A stretch of DNA of 64,000 nucleotides from Lepus europaeus (Eukaryota > Chordata > Mammalia > Lagomorpha > Leporidae), in assembly GCF_033115175.1 (NCBI RefSeq), contig NC_084837.1, positions 89,292,966-89,356,965 on the forward strand, read 5' to 3'. This document shows, piece by piece, positions 40,955 to 50,990 of this stretch. The notes under the pieces were generated by a model. That model did not search any database, was not told where the DNA came from, and saw only the letters and a list, made by a program, of their open reading frames with translations. How positions within the stretch are numbered: position 1 is the stretch's first letter; every line of letters starts with the position of its first letter. The position numbers were made by a program, and so were the translations under genes.

Positions 40955-41293
40955 GGGGCCAGCACTGTGGTGCAGTGGGTTAAAGCCCCAGCCTGCATCA
41001 CTGGCATTCCATATAGGCACGGGTTCAAGTCCCGGCTGCTCCTCTTCTGATCCAGCTCTCTGCTATGGCCTGGGAAAGCAGTAGAAGTTGACCCAAGTCC
41101 TTGGATCCCTGCACCCATATGGGAGACCCAGAAGAGGCTCCTGGCTCCTGGCTTCGGATTGGTTCATTCTGGCCACTGCTGTCATTTGGAGAATGCATCA
41201 ATGGAGTGGAAGATCTCTCTCTCTCTCTGGCTCCACTTCTCTCTGTAACTCTTTTGAATAAGTAAAATAATTCTTCTATTTAAAAACAAAAAG
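40955..41293 (+). repeat. SINE array, unit 3 (older type)
   Basis: Complete copy from ggggccagcactgtggtgc to an A-rich tail, followed by aagaagacttgg at 41294-41305. Confidence 0.95.
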
Positions 41294-41305
41294 AAGAAGA
41301 CTTGG

Positions 41306-41610
41306 AAGCAGGGTGGGTGTTGGTGCAGCTGCTTAGACTGTTTAAGATGCCTGCGTTTCTTGGCAGAGTGCTTGGGTTTGAGTCCTGGCTCCACTCACCA
41401 TTCCAGCTTCTTGCTCGTGTGCACCCTGACGGCTTGAGTGGTTGGGTCCCTGTCACCCATATTGGAGACCAGAATTGAGTTCCAGGCCCCTGGCTTCAAA
41501 CTGGCCCTGTCCAAGCTCTTTCACACAATTGGGGTGCAAACTGGCTGATGGGATCTCTTGTCCCCCGTCTCTGCCTCTCTGCCTTTCACGTAGAAAAAAA
41601 ATACTTAGAT
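41306..41610 (+). repeat. SINE array, unit 4 (old)
   Basis: Diverged copy starting aagcagggtgggtgttggtg, with tttgagtcctggctccactc, ending at gtagaaaaaaaatactt. 41611-41954 is unclassified. Confidence 0.8.
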
Positions 41611-41954
41611 GGGAGCCACTTTTTGCTTCAGAGAAAAGTCTGAAGTCGTAAAATGATTTGGAAAAAAGGAAGTTGCATTTTCTTAAATGGTTGGTTATAC
41701 GAAAGGACGAACCATTGCTTATAAGCAAAACTGAACAGGGTAGTGAGAACTTGCTGTCCACAGTAAGCCTGCCTTGAGTCTAGCAGTTACTTACCATTGA
41801 GGTCATTATGCATCCTGTAGGCAGCAACGATTCAAAGAGAGCTTTAGTTAGTTGACATTTTGGCCTGGGATATCATCTGCAAAAAGCTCAGACCTTTCTA
41901 GTCTTAGAGAGTAGTTGCTGGTTTGCATGAAAATTACCAAGTTTGAGGTCCTTT

Positions 41955-42095
41955 GCTCCAGCCTGAGACTAGTTGTTTCTTGAGGTCAGGGGCAGTGCTG
42001 CCCAGTTTAGAATCCTAACACCCATGCTGTGGTATCTGGCGTGCAGCAGGCCCTCAGTGTGCCTGTGTCTGCAGTGCTGAATGGGTGACAGGATG
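41955..42095 (+). repeat. L2 3'-end relic
   Basis: gaggtcaggggcagtgctg, then ggtatctggcgtgcagcagg and ccctcagtgtgcc match the end of L2 in outline. Confidence 0.55.
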
Positions 42096-42189
42096 AAGTC
42101 ATCAAGCACAGGCCTTCTGTAGCGCGCCCATCGGCAGGTCCTGTTGGCTCTGTGTTCAGATCAGTGCCGCCCAGGCTGACTTAAAGCCT

Positions 42190-42470
42190 TGGCTCCACGT
42201 GGGCCACACTGTGAGCCCCCTGACTGGGCGCCCTGCTCCTCCTTGCCCTGCCCCCCCAGTGCAGCAGCCAGGTGCTGCTTTCAGAAGGTACCTCACAGCA
42301 CTCAGAGCCACGCCCTCAGGAGCCCTCACCAGGCCCTACGCTTGCTCTTCTGCCCTGACCTTGTCCCACCACCCCTTCTGTTCCAGCCACTGGCCTCCTC
42401 ATCTTAGCAACATGCCTGGCATTCTTCCTCTGCCCAGAGCACCCCTGCCCCGGTTGTCTGCGTGGGCGCC
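42190..42470 (+). repeat. Possible L2 body fragment
   Basis: ggccctacgcttgctcttct, ccagccactggcctcctcat and gcctggcattcttcctctgc resemble an L2 region upstream of its tail. Weak. 42471-43883 shows no recognised exon; it has a purine-rich segment at 42470-42540. Confidence 0.4.
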
Positions 42471-43883
42471 TGGAAGGAGGAAGGAGGCCGAGGAGTAAGG
42501 GAGACTCAGGCAGAGGGAGGCTGGGAGTGAAGTGAGCGCTGGTGGGCTTTGGCCGTAGAGGCCGGGGCCTCTGGTCTCGCCTAGCTCACCGCCCTCCCTG
42601 CCTGAGAGGGCACTGTACACTTGACATCTTTTCTAGTAATTTCCTGCTGATTCTTTCTAACCTCTACATCGTGTTTTCATTTCTTTCCTCTTGCCAGGGA
42701 AAACTGCCTTTGCTGTAGTTCTAATTGACTCCCACCTGGCACAGAAGGAGGGTGACAAATGACATATGATATATTGCCTGAACTTTTCATCGCTCTTGAT
42801 AGAAGGGGGAGTGTTTCTCTCGAGGCCCCCGTGAGCCCCCGGCCCTGCAGTGGGCACTGCGTGGCCGAGAGCGCCCACTTGGAGGCCCGTTCTGACCGCC
42901 CACACCTGAGGCTGCCCCCTCCATCAGGTCTTCCTCTTCTCCTCCTTGGTTTCTCTTGTGGATTGCGTGTTGCTTCAAACACAATCGCTGACAACATATG
43001 GCCTGTTACGATTCTCCCTTCCCAAACTCTGCCATTTTGTATATTTGTGACACACTGCAGATTTTGTGAAGATTGCTTCATAATATTTGTTTACCATCTG
43101 CTGCACTCTATTTGGTATCTTGCTAGGATTTTTTCCTCCATTTTAAGTGACATTAACAAAATCCAGCCAGTACATAGACTTTCTGGTTCTACTTTTGCTT
43201 CCCTAATGTGCTGGAAAATCATATTACTATGCTCCAGGCAACTAGAGAAGCCTGGAATTCTCATTGTGAACCAGTGTGTCAGATCCATCCCACCCCCCCT
43301 TTTCTTGGTCATATCCAGTAATGCTTTTTTGGTCAGATGGCAAAGAACCTCCATATATAAGACAGAAAGAGTTCAAATTATTTTTCTACTTCTTTCTACT
43401 TAGTACCAGGACTTCCTAGTGTTCTTCACCAACTTATTTATACCTTTGAAAGTCTTTATGTCACATTAAGGTAGGTCTTTATGATTTGTAGCTGCAACTA
43501 GTGTAATTTTATAGCAATCCTAGTTTGGTAGGCAAACAGCCAGAATCTTTGCTACATGGTTTGTGTGTGTATATGACTTTTTGTTCAGAAAAGCAAGACT
43601 GTTGTCATACTAAATTGACTGGTGTGTACATTTCTCTGCCTTCTTCCCTTTCACCAGCTCCCCATACCTGTCAGCTGGTTGTCTTCAGAGAGAAGTGCAC
43701 CCTCACTTAAATGTGAAGGGGAATGGTTTGCTCGTGGGCAGCCATCTTGGGGTCAGGCGCAGCTCAGAATTTTGTCTTTTGGACAGAACCCCTAGAATGG
43801 TCTGCTCATGGGAGTGGTGGCTTTTCCAGCTCCGTGTGCTCTTTGACAGGAACAGCAAAGCTTCTTTAAAACAGCTAAGCACT

Positions 43884-44214
43884 GGGGCCAGCGCTGTGGC
43901 GTAGCAGGTAAACCACCGCCTGCAGTGCCGACATCCCACATGGGCGCTGGTTCAAGTCCCGGCTGCTCCACTTCCCATCTAGCTCTCTGCTGTGGCCTGG
44001 GAAAGCAGTAGAAGATGGCCCATGTCCTTGGGCCCCTGCACCTGCGTGGGAGACCTGGAGGAACCTGGCTTTAGATTGGCTTAACTCCAGCTTCGCCATT
44101 TGGGGAGTGAATCAGTGGATGGAAGAGCTCTTGCGTGCATCCCCCCCCCCCCCCCCCCCCCCGATTCTGCCTCTCTGTAACTCTGAATTTCAAATAAATA
44201 GATAAAAGCACAGA
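43884..44214 (+). repeat. C-SINE with a C22 run
   Basis: Complete copy from ggggccagcgctgtggcg to aaataaatagataaa. The usual (CT)n is replaced by 22 C at 44141-44162. Confidence 0.95.
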
Positions 44215-44227
44215 TGTAAAGAGTGAA

Positions 44228-44530
44228 GCATGGGGTGGTGTTTGGAATAGCTGCTAAGATACTACTTGAAAGGCCTGACCCCGCTATCAGAGTACCTTGG
44301 TTCAAGTCTCAGCTCCACTCCCAATTCAGGCATCTTGTTAATGCACACCCTAGGTGACAGCAATGATGGATTGTGTGGTTAGGTTCCTGCTACCCGGGTG
44401 GGAGACCTGGATTGAGTTCCTGGCTTTTGTCTGGCCCAGCCCTTGCTGTTGCAGGCATTTGGGAGGTGAACCAGCAGTATGGGAAACCTCTGTCTCTACC
44501 TTTCAAATAAATAAAGTCTATAAAAATAAT
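44228..44530 (+). repeat. C-SINE, old
   Basis: gcatggggtggtgtttggaa, ttggttcaagtctcagctcc, ending aaataaataaagtctataaa. 44531-45086 is unclassified. Confidence 0.8.
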
Positions 44531-45086
44531 CAGGTTAGGATTAGTGAAGAACTATCACGTACTATTTATTGGACATCATTTGACTTTACATAAACGTTTT
44601 TTAAAAAAGAGTGAAGCAGACAGTTTGTAAAGAAAACCAGTGCCTACATGAAGTTGGGTTTCTCACCAGTGCGTAAGAGCAGCTGATCACTGGCTCCTGT
44701 TGGGCCGATTTTGTCCTCAGGCGTTATTAGAATGTCTCTTTCAACGCGCCTGGAATCTTTCTCTCAGAATCAGGGTCCTTCTGAGACAGTCCCGATACTG
44801 TTTCAGCCTTTTTGTCCTCAGTTTCCTGTCCACATAATTTTCTAGTATTTCGTAGCAGGTTTTCATAGAACTACTCTGCAAGAAATATTTCTGGTGACTG
44901 ACTTCCCTCGTAGGTTGTTCTTTTTTTCCCCCTCTGAAATAATCCCTCAAGAGATTTCATCTCAAGTAGACTTCAGGGTCCAAGCCTTGGCTCTGAACCC
45001 CTACCTCTGTCTCTCACTCTTGGTTTAGAGAGATGGTGATTTACAAGATCTTTTTACAATCTGTGCCCTCTCTTTAGAAACTAAGG

Positions 45087-45362
45087 GGTGAGCATTTAGC
45101 CTTAGTGGCTAAGACACCTGCATCCCATACCTGGATTCCATATCTGCCTCTGCCTCTGCCTCCTGACTCCAGCTTCCTGCTACTGTGGACCCTGGGAGCA
45201 ACAGTGATGGCTTATGGGTAGTTGGGTCCCTGCCACCCAGGACAGAGACCTGGATTTAGTTGCCAGCTCCTTGCTTCAGCCTAGCCCAGTCCAAGCTGGG
45301 GTGGGCATTTGGAAGCTGTCTCACTCTTTGTTTGCCTCTCAAATAAATAAATAAATAAAATA
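45087..45362 (+). repeat. C-SINE, old
   Basis: From gagcatttagccttagtggc to (AAAT)n. Confidence 0.8.
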
Positions 45363-45382
45363 TTTTTACTTATGAAAACTTT

Positions 45383-45714
45383 TGGGGCTGGCATCGTGGC
45401 ATAGCAATTGAGGCTGCTGCCTCCGACACTGCCATCCCCTATGGCTACCTGTTCAAGTCCCAGCTGTTCCACTTCTAATCCAGCTCTCTGCTAATGGCCT
45501 GGGAAGAGTAGTGGAAGATGGCCCAGGTGCTTGGGCCCCTGCCACCCTCGTGGGAGGCCTGGAGGAAGCTCCTGGCTCCTAACGAGCCTGGCCCAGAGCT
45601 GGCTGTTGCTGCCATCTGGGGAGTGATCCAGTGGATGGAGGAGCTCTTTCTCTATCTCTCCCTCTCCCTCTGTAACTGTGACTTTCAAAATAAATAAATA
45701 AATCTTTTAAAGAA
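45383..45714 (+). repeat. Lagomorph C-SINE
   Basis: From ggggctggcatcgtggcata to aaataaataaatctttta. 45715-46986 shows no recognised feature apart from a short (AAG)n at 46200-46214. Confidence 0.9.
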
Positions 45715-46986
45715 ACAAAGCAAAACAAAATCTTTTTCATGGCTTTTACAGAACTCCCAACTCCTCCATGTCCTCAGGAAGAGTACCTCCCAGAGGTTCT
45801 GTGTGTGTTGAGATTTGAGTAGGAGCAGGCCCTCTGCAGCCATCATCTCGACCTCTAGCTCTAGTGTGAAATGAGATTTACAAAGCACTGCGTTGCTCAG
45901 GCTAGAAGTTTTTTTTTTTAAGCCAAGTTCAGGACTTCCTCAAGGACAAATCCTTTTAGCCTATATTTAAACAGAATTTGATCTGTTTTTAAAGCAGAAA
46001 TGTGTGGTAATATGTAAAATTATACCCTTTTATACTGTATCTGTTTTTGTCCCTCCTTGTCTCCTGTCTCCTGCATTTTAAAAAAATCTTTTGACTTAGC
46101 CTTTAAACTGTTTCTAGGACCTATGCAGAAACCACTTTCTTCTGTTGCTGCCATTAGAGCAGCATTTCTCCCTCGCTTTGGCGCTAGAGAGTCTGCACTA
46201 AGAAGAAGAAGAAGTGCTAGATTCCAGTTAGGCTTAACACCACTGACAGCTCGCAGCTATTTAGGAGGTGTTAGGCAAAGATCTTGGAGTCTGGGAACTC
46301 TACAGGCGTGAACTACAGCCTAGGATCCAGAGACAAATACTTTGGAGAGAAAACCTGGAGTGAGAGCCGTGGGCTTGGTCACTGAGCAAGTGGGGCTGGC
46401 CCAGGTGCTGGTGTCCATCATGCAGACGGGTGCTGTTGGCTGCTGGGGAAGAAAGGGCTGATTGGAACAGAGCCGAAACTCCCTCCCAGGGTCCCCACAG
46501 CCTGGTCACCTAGGAGCTGGACAAGAGGAAGGGCCCACTGCCATGTGTTGACCGGACTCCCCTGTACTGTCCAGCAATATGCCCAGCGCGTGTCGTGCAA
46601 GCTTATCTTCAGAAGAGACTGACTGGCCTGGGGTCAGAGCATTCTCTGCATCTGATCAAGTCAGCAATTCAGTGGAGACAAAAATAATAATACCAGTGCT
46701 GTGACCAGTGAGCCAGGGTGAGGCAGCCAGCCCGCTAGGAGTCCACCCCTGCCGAGTTGTTGCCTGGGAGGCCATGTACCTGGCTCCAAACCTCTCTGGC
46801 ATTTTCTTTGAGCTGTGCATTTAGTGTCTGCCTTGTAGTCTCTTCTTGCCGTTGACAAATCTGGAGAGTGATGAAGAGGCTAACTACATACACAGAAGTG
46901 GCAAGAACTGAGTCCTGCTTGGCAGGTGACGTGAGTGGGTGATGAGGCCAGCAATCCCATTTTGGGTTAAGAATGAGAGCCAGGGG

Positions 46987-47264
46987 ATGGGAAGGCGGTG
47001 TGGCAGTGAAGCCATCGCTTGGGATGCCTGAGAGGGCCTGCATTCAAGTCCCAGGTCTGCTCTGCATCCCAGCTACCTGGGAGGCGGCAGATGATGACTG
47101 AAGGGCCTGGTTTCCCGACACCCATGTGGGAGACACAGATTGAATTCCTGGCTCCTGGCTTCAGCTGTCCCTGCCCCAATTATCATGCGCATCTGAGGAG
47201 TGAAGCAATAGATGGGAGATCTCTCTGCCTTTCAATTAAAATAAATAATTAAATAAATGCACAA
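46987..47264 (+). repeat. C-SINE, old
   Basis: gggaaggcggtgtggcagtg to an (AAAT)n tail. Confidence 0.8.
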
Positions 47265-47304
47265 TGAGATCTGATATTCTTATATGGTTGGTCTACAGGT
47301 TCTT

Positions 47305-47637
47305 TTTTTTAAAAATTTATTTATTAGAAAAGCAGAGTTACAGGGTGGTGGGGGGAAGAGAGAGAGAGAGAGAAAGTGCTTCCATCTGCTAGTTCTCTCC
47401 CCAAATGGCTGCAATTGCCAGGACTGAGATAAACTGAAGCCAGGAGCCAGGAACTCCATCCAGGTCTCCCATGTGGGTGCAGGGGTCCAAGCACTCAGGC
47501 CATCTTCCACTGCTTTCCCAGGAGCATTAGCAGGGAGCTGGATCAGAAGTGGAGCAGCTGGGACTCGAACTGGTGCTCATACAAGATGCCTGTGTCACAG
47601 GCAGCAGCTTAATCCTCTGTACCACAGCAACAGCCCA
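47305..47637 (-). repeat. Lagomorph C-SINE
   Basis: Antisense copy from a T-run to accacagcaacagccc. 47638-48485 is unclassified. Confidence 0.9.
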
Positions 47638-48485
47638 GTCTATAGGTTCTTAAAGCAGTTTTTGAAGAGATGTTTCAAAAGTACTTTGACTAGAGAAATA
47701 TTAGTGAAATAAGTACATTGTTTCTGTAGTGGCCTCTTCCATGGTACTTTTTCCAATCTATGCATTCCGGTTATTAAGTCGTCATAAAATGCATGACTCG
47801 CCTTTGAAGCTTGATCAGAGAGTACTACTTACAAAGAAAGAGTGGCAGCCAGATGGGCTGGGATGGGTGGAGTCCTGTGGTAGAGGCCTTGGGGAGTTGA
47901 CCTTGCACTGGGTGCCAGCTGCTTCTGTAGAGAAGTGACGGCGATGATGTCCACGTCACAGGGCTGTGGGAGGTTGTTAAGGAGGTGTTGCCCAAGAAGC
48001 TCGAATCACCATGCCTCGTCTACAGTAGGGTTCAGTCAGTGTTAGCCATTTTTATCATGGTACTGTGATGTGAGAGACTGCCTGGGAGAGAGAAAGAATG
48101 GAGAAACAGAGGGGTAGGGTGCTATTTGGGAAAGAAAAAAAAAATTACTACTAATAAGACAAGACTTGCCTCTATTTTTTTTAACTTCTGTAAACCATCC
48201 TGTTTTGTCATAGATGTACTTTTTATGTATATTTACTTTAACCTAGATAGGTCGTGAATGACATGAGCAACATTTTAATTTTTGGCTGTTGCTAAAAGAA
48301 AGTTTTAGATCTTTATTGAATAGATTCTGATCGTATTCCAAACTGAAAGCAAAACAGAAACTAAAAATCCTACTGTCACTTAAAAATATGATGTTGAAGT
48401 TCTGTATATCAGGTTGTAAAAGGCCACTTGTATTGTTTATGTTCCCACCCAGCAGGGCTTTTGTATGTTTGAAAACTGCAAATCT

Positions 48486-48768
48486 TAGACCTGGTGCTTA
48501 GCTTAGTGGTTCAGATGCCTGTGTCCCACATCAGAATACTTGGTTCTGATTCCTGGATCTGGCTCCTGCCAGTGCAGATCCTGGAAGGCAGTGATGATGG
48601 CTCAAGTCATTGGGTTCCAGCCACCTTGGTGGGGGACCCACAGTGTTTTCCTGGCTCCTGGCTTTGGCCCTGGCTGGGACCCCTGCCCAGCCCCAGCCGT
48701 TTGAGGCATTTGTCTGTCTGGCTGGCTTGTCTCACTCTGTCTCTCAAATTAAAAAAAAAGAAAAGACA
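48486..48768 (+). repeat. C-SINE, old, just before MAP2K5 exon 3
   Basis: acctggtgcttagcttagtg to an A-rich tail. It ends about 37 bases before exon 3. A branch-point-like cttac follows at 48772-48776. Confidence 0.8.
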
Positions 48769-48805
48769 AATCTTACCATTTATTTTATGTTGCTTTTTTA
48801 AACAG

Positions 48806-48873
48806 ATGAAGACGAAGATGGCGATCGAATTACCGTGAGGAGTGACGAAGAGATGAAGGCCATGCTGTCATAT
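48806..48873 (+). CDS. MAP2K5: MAP2K5 exon 3
   Basis: A 68-base exon that completes Tyr62 and encodes up to Tyr84. It carries the acidic cluster EDEDGDRITV followed by RSDEEMKAML, which is the OPCA motif of the PB1 domain. In MEK5 the acidic PB1 surface is known to bind the basic PB1 surface of MEKK2 or MEKK3, and nearby acidic residues help recruit ERK5. The acidic positions 63-66 and 68 are all present. The acceptor is tgcttttttaaacag and the donor gtaagt. It joins exon 2 in phase 1 and ends in phase 0. Confidence 0.97.
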
Positions 48874-49599
48874 GTAAGTGGGTCACCAAGGAGGGCAGTT
48901 TTTGGCAAGTGACTGTAATTGAGGATGCGTAGTGAATGGATGTGGGTAAATCACGGTTGCCATAACATTTTTCTGTATACTCGATAAGCTTTCCAAAGCT
49001 TTCCTTACATGAAAGTTAAGGGCATTCTTTTCAGAAGACACTCACTGATCATATCATGAACATTAAGAATAATGCATCTTAATGACTTCTGCATTAGGTA
49101 TGGTGCAGACTAAATGGACTATCAATTTCCTGTATTTTTTATGCAGTACTTAAAGTAACGGCTCATTAAAAATGAACCCCTGGGCTGTAAAAAATTTTTC
49201 AAAATCTACTTTCAACTGGAGATCTCTTTCACCCTTCCAGACTATAGTTGTAATGTAGCTGCAGGCTTAATATGAATACACGATTTAAAGATGTACTTTT
49301 ACATATTTTATGTACCCTGCATCCTTCTACTCCCAGCCCAAAAACGGATCACTTGCTGAATCAAAGTGATTTGAATATATCTTGAAAGGACTTTTCTTTT
49401 GTATTTCAAATCTCAGAATTTGCATGAACATTTGTCTAGGACTGAAGTAGACAAACAAGAGAACAGAGCACATCTCTGCAGCTTTAACACTAAGCCAGAA
49501 AAATGCCTCTATCAAGAGACATAGCTCCCCTAAGACCTGGTTTGAGCTTTCCTCTCAAGGTTTATTTTGTTTTATCTGAGCTTGTAATCTGTTTACAAA
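48874..49599 (+). other. Start of MAP2K5 intron 3
   Basis: AT-rich, apparently unique, no repeat recognised. Intron 3 in full is 48874-63701, 14,828 bases. Confidence 0.6.
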
Positions 49600-49850
49600 A
49601 CCTCTCCTAGTGGTCTGGTACAAAGAGCACTGGGCAGGGAAGTCTGGAGACCACAGCTCTCCTCTGGTTTCTTGGCCTTAGGCAAATCACTTAACCTTCC
49701 ATGGCAGTGGTCGCCTCATCTGTCAATGGTGGATAATAATACTTGTCCTTTCTACGGCACAAGGTCATTGTAGTGATCAAACGGGGTAATAGATGTGAGC
49801 GCCCTTTGAAAAGTTAAAAGTACTATACAAATGCAGAGTGCTGTGAGGGT
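49600..49850 (+). repeat. MIR, nearly full length
   Basis: Well-kept MIR order: ggtacaaagagcactgggca, cttaggcaaatcacttaacc, gtcgcctcatctgtcaatgg, tggataataatacttgtcc and agtactatacaaatgc. Confidence 0.85.
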
Positions 49851-50459
49851 GGGAATGGCCGAATCCTGGCCCTGGCTTTTCCCAGGGACTCTAATCTCAG
49901 CCTACAGTTAGGCTGTAGGTTTTTGATAGACTTCAGCTTCAACCAGGATATTGTTTCATTGTAATGAAAACTGTAAACTGTCTGTCTGGGTTTCCGCCAA
50001 TAGTTTTAATTTAGGGTAGGAGCAAAGGGAACAAGAAGGATGGCATGGTTAACAGAGCGTTGCATTCCAACCAGCATAGAGTAGGAAAAGTCAATTTCCC
50101 ATTGACTTCCCATTAGCTTATGCGGGAGGCTTTGTGTGCGGAGGACTTGGAGCTGAGCTTATCAGCCCTTGAAAGCCAGAGTGGGGTTGGCTGTGTGCTG
50201 AAGGGTCTGGCCTCCTCTTGAAAGACTGGCTAACTCTCCTGAGATTGTGGAGTGCTTACTGTGAGGGAAACATGCGCACAGATGGGGTCTGGTTTGCTCA
50301 CGGATGTCCCCTGCAGAGAACTGACATCAGTGTACCTTTTATTGTGTGTTCAGCATAGCCACACACAAAAGGTATGTACCTTTGGGAAGATCTTGCAAAG
50401 TGTACTTCTTGAGGAATATTACTAGGTACGAGCCAAGTGAGAACGGTAATCATTTCCAT

Positions 50460-50990
50460 TTCTGTGTGCCTGCTCTACACTAAATGCTGGAGGTTTTACT
50501 TTTTTTTTTTTTTTTTTCATTTTGATAATTGCCCTGTGAGATAGATGCTATTGGTTCTTGTTTTTTTTGTTTTGTTTTGTTTTTTTACGTTTATTTATTT
50601 ATTTGAAAGGCAGAGTTACAGAGAAGCAGAGGCAGAGGCAGGGAGGGGTCTTCCATCCGCTGGTTCACTCCCCAAATGGCTGTAGTGGTCATAGCTGGGC
50701 CGATCCAAAGCCAGGAGCCTGGAGCTTCTTCTGGGTCTGGTACATGGGTGCAGGAGCCCAAGCACTTGGGCTATCTTCTACTGCTTTCCCAGGCACACTA
50801 ACAGGGAACTGGATCAGAAGTGGAGCAGTGTCCATGAGGCTTCACCCGCTATGCATAGTGCCGGCCCTTTGTCACTGTTTTTTAGATGAGGAAGCTGTGG
50901 TTGGGATATGTGCTCAAGCTCTTAGAGCTGGTATGAGCTGTATAACTGTGAATATGGAATTTGAGTTCAGTCTCTCCTCTGCCTAAGCCC
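50460..50990 (+). repeat. MIR relic split by a C-SINE
   Basis: Left half (to about 50560) has tgcctgctctacactaaatg and attgccctgtgagatagatg. Right half (from 50870) has ttttagatgaggaagctgtg and atatggaatttgagttcagt. Confidence 0.7.
50573..50867 (-). repeat. C-SINE inside the MIR
   Basis: Antisense copy with a small deletion near the head, ending in gcatagtgccggccc. Confidence 0.9.

Noticed and set aside
43884-43960. tRNA-like heads with A- and B-box-like motifs
   Set aside because: They are the 5' ends of C-SINEs, attached to SINE bodies, without an intact tRNA fold.
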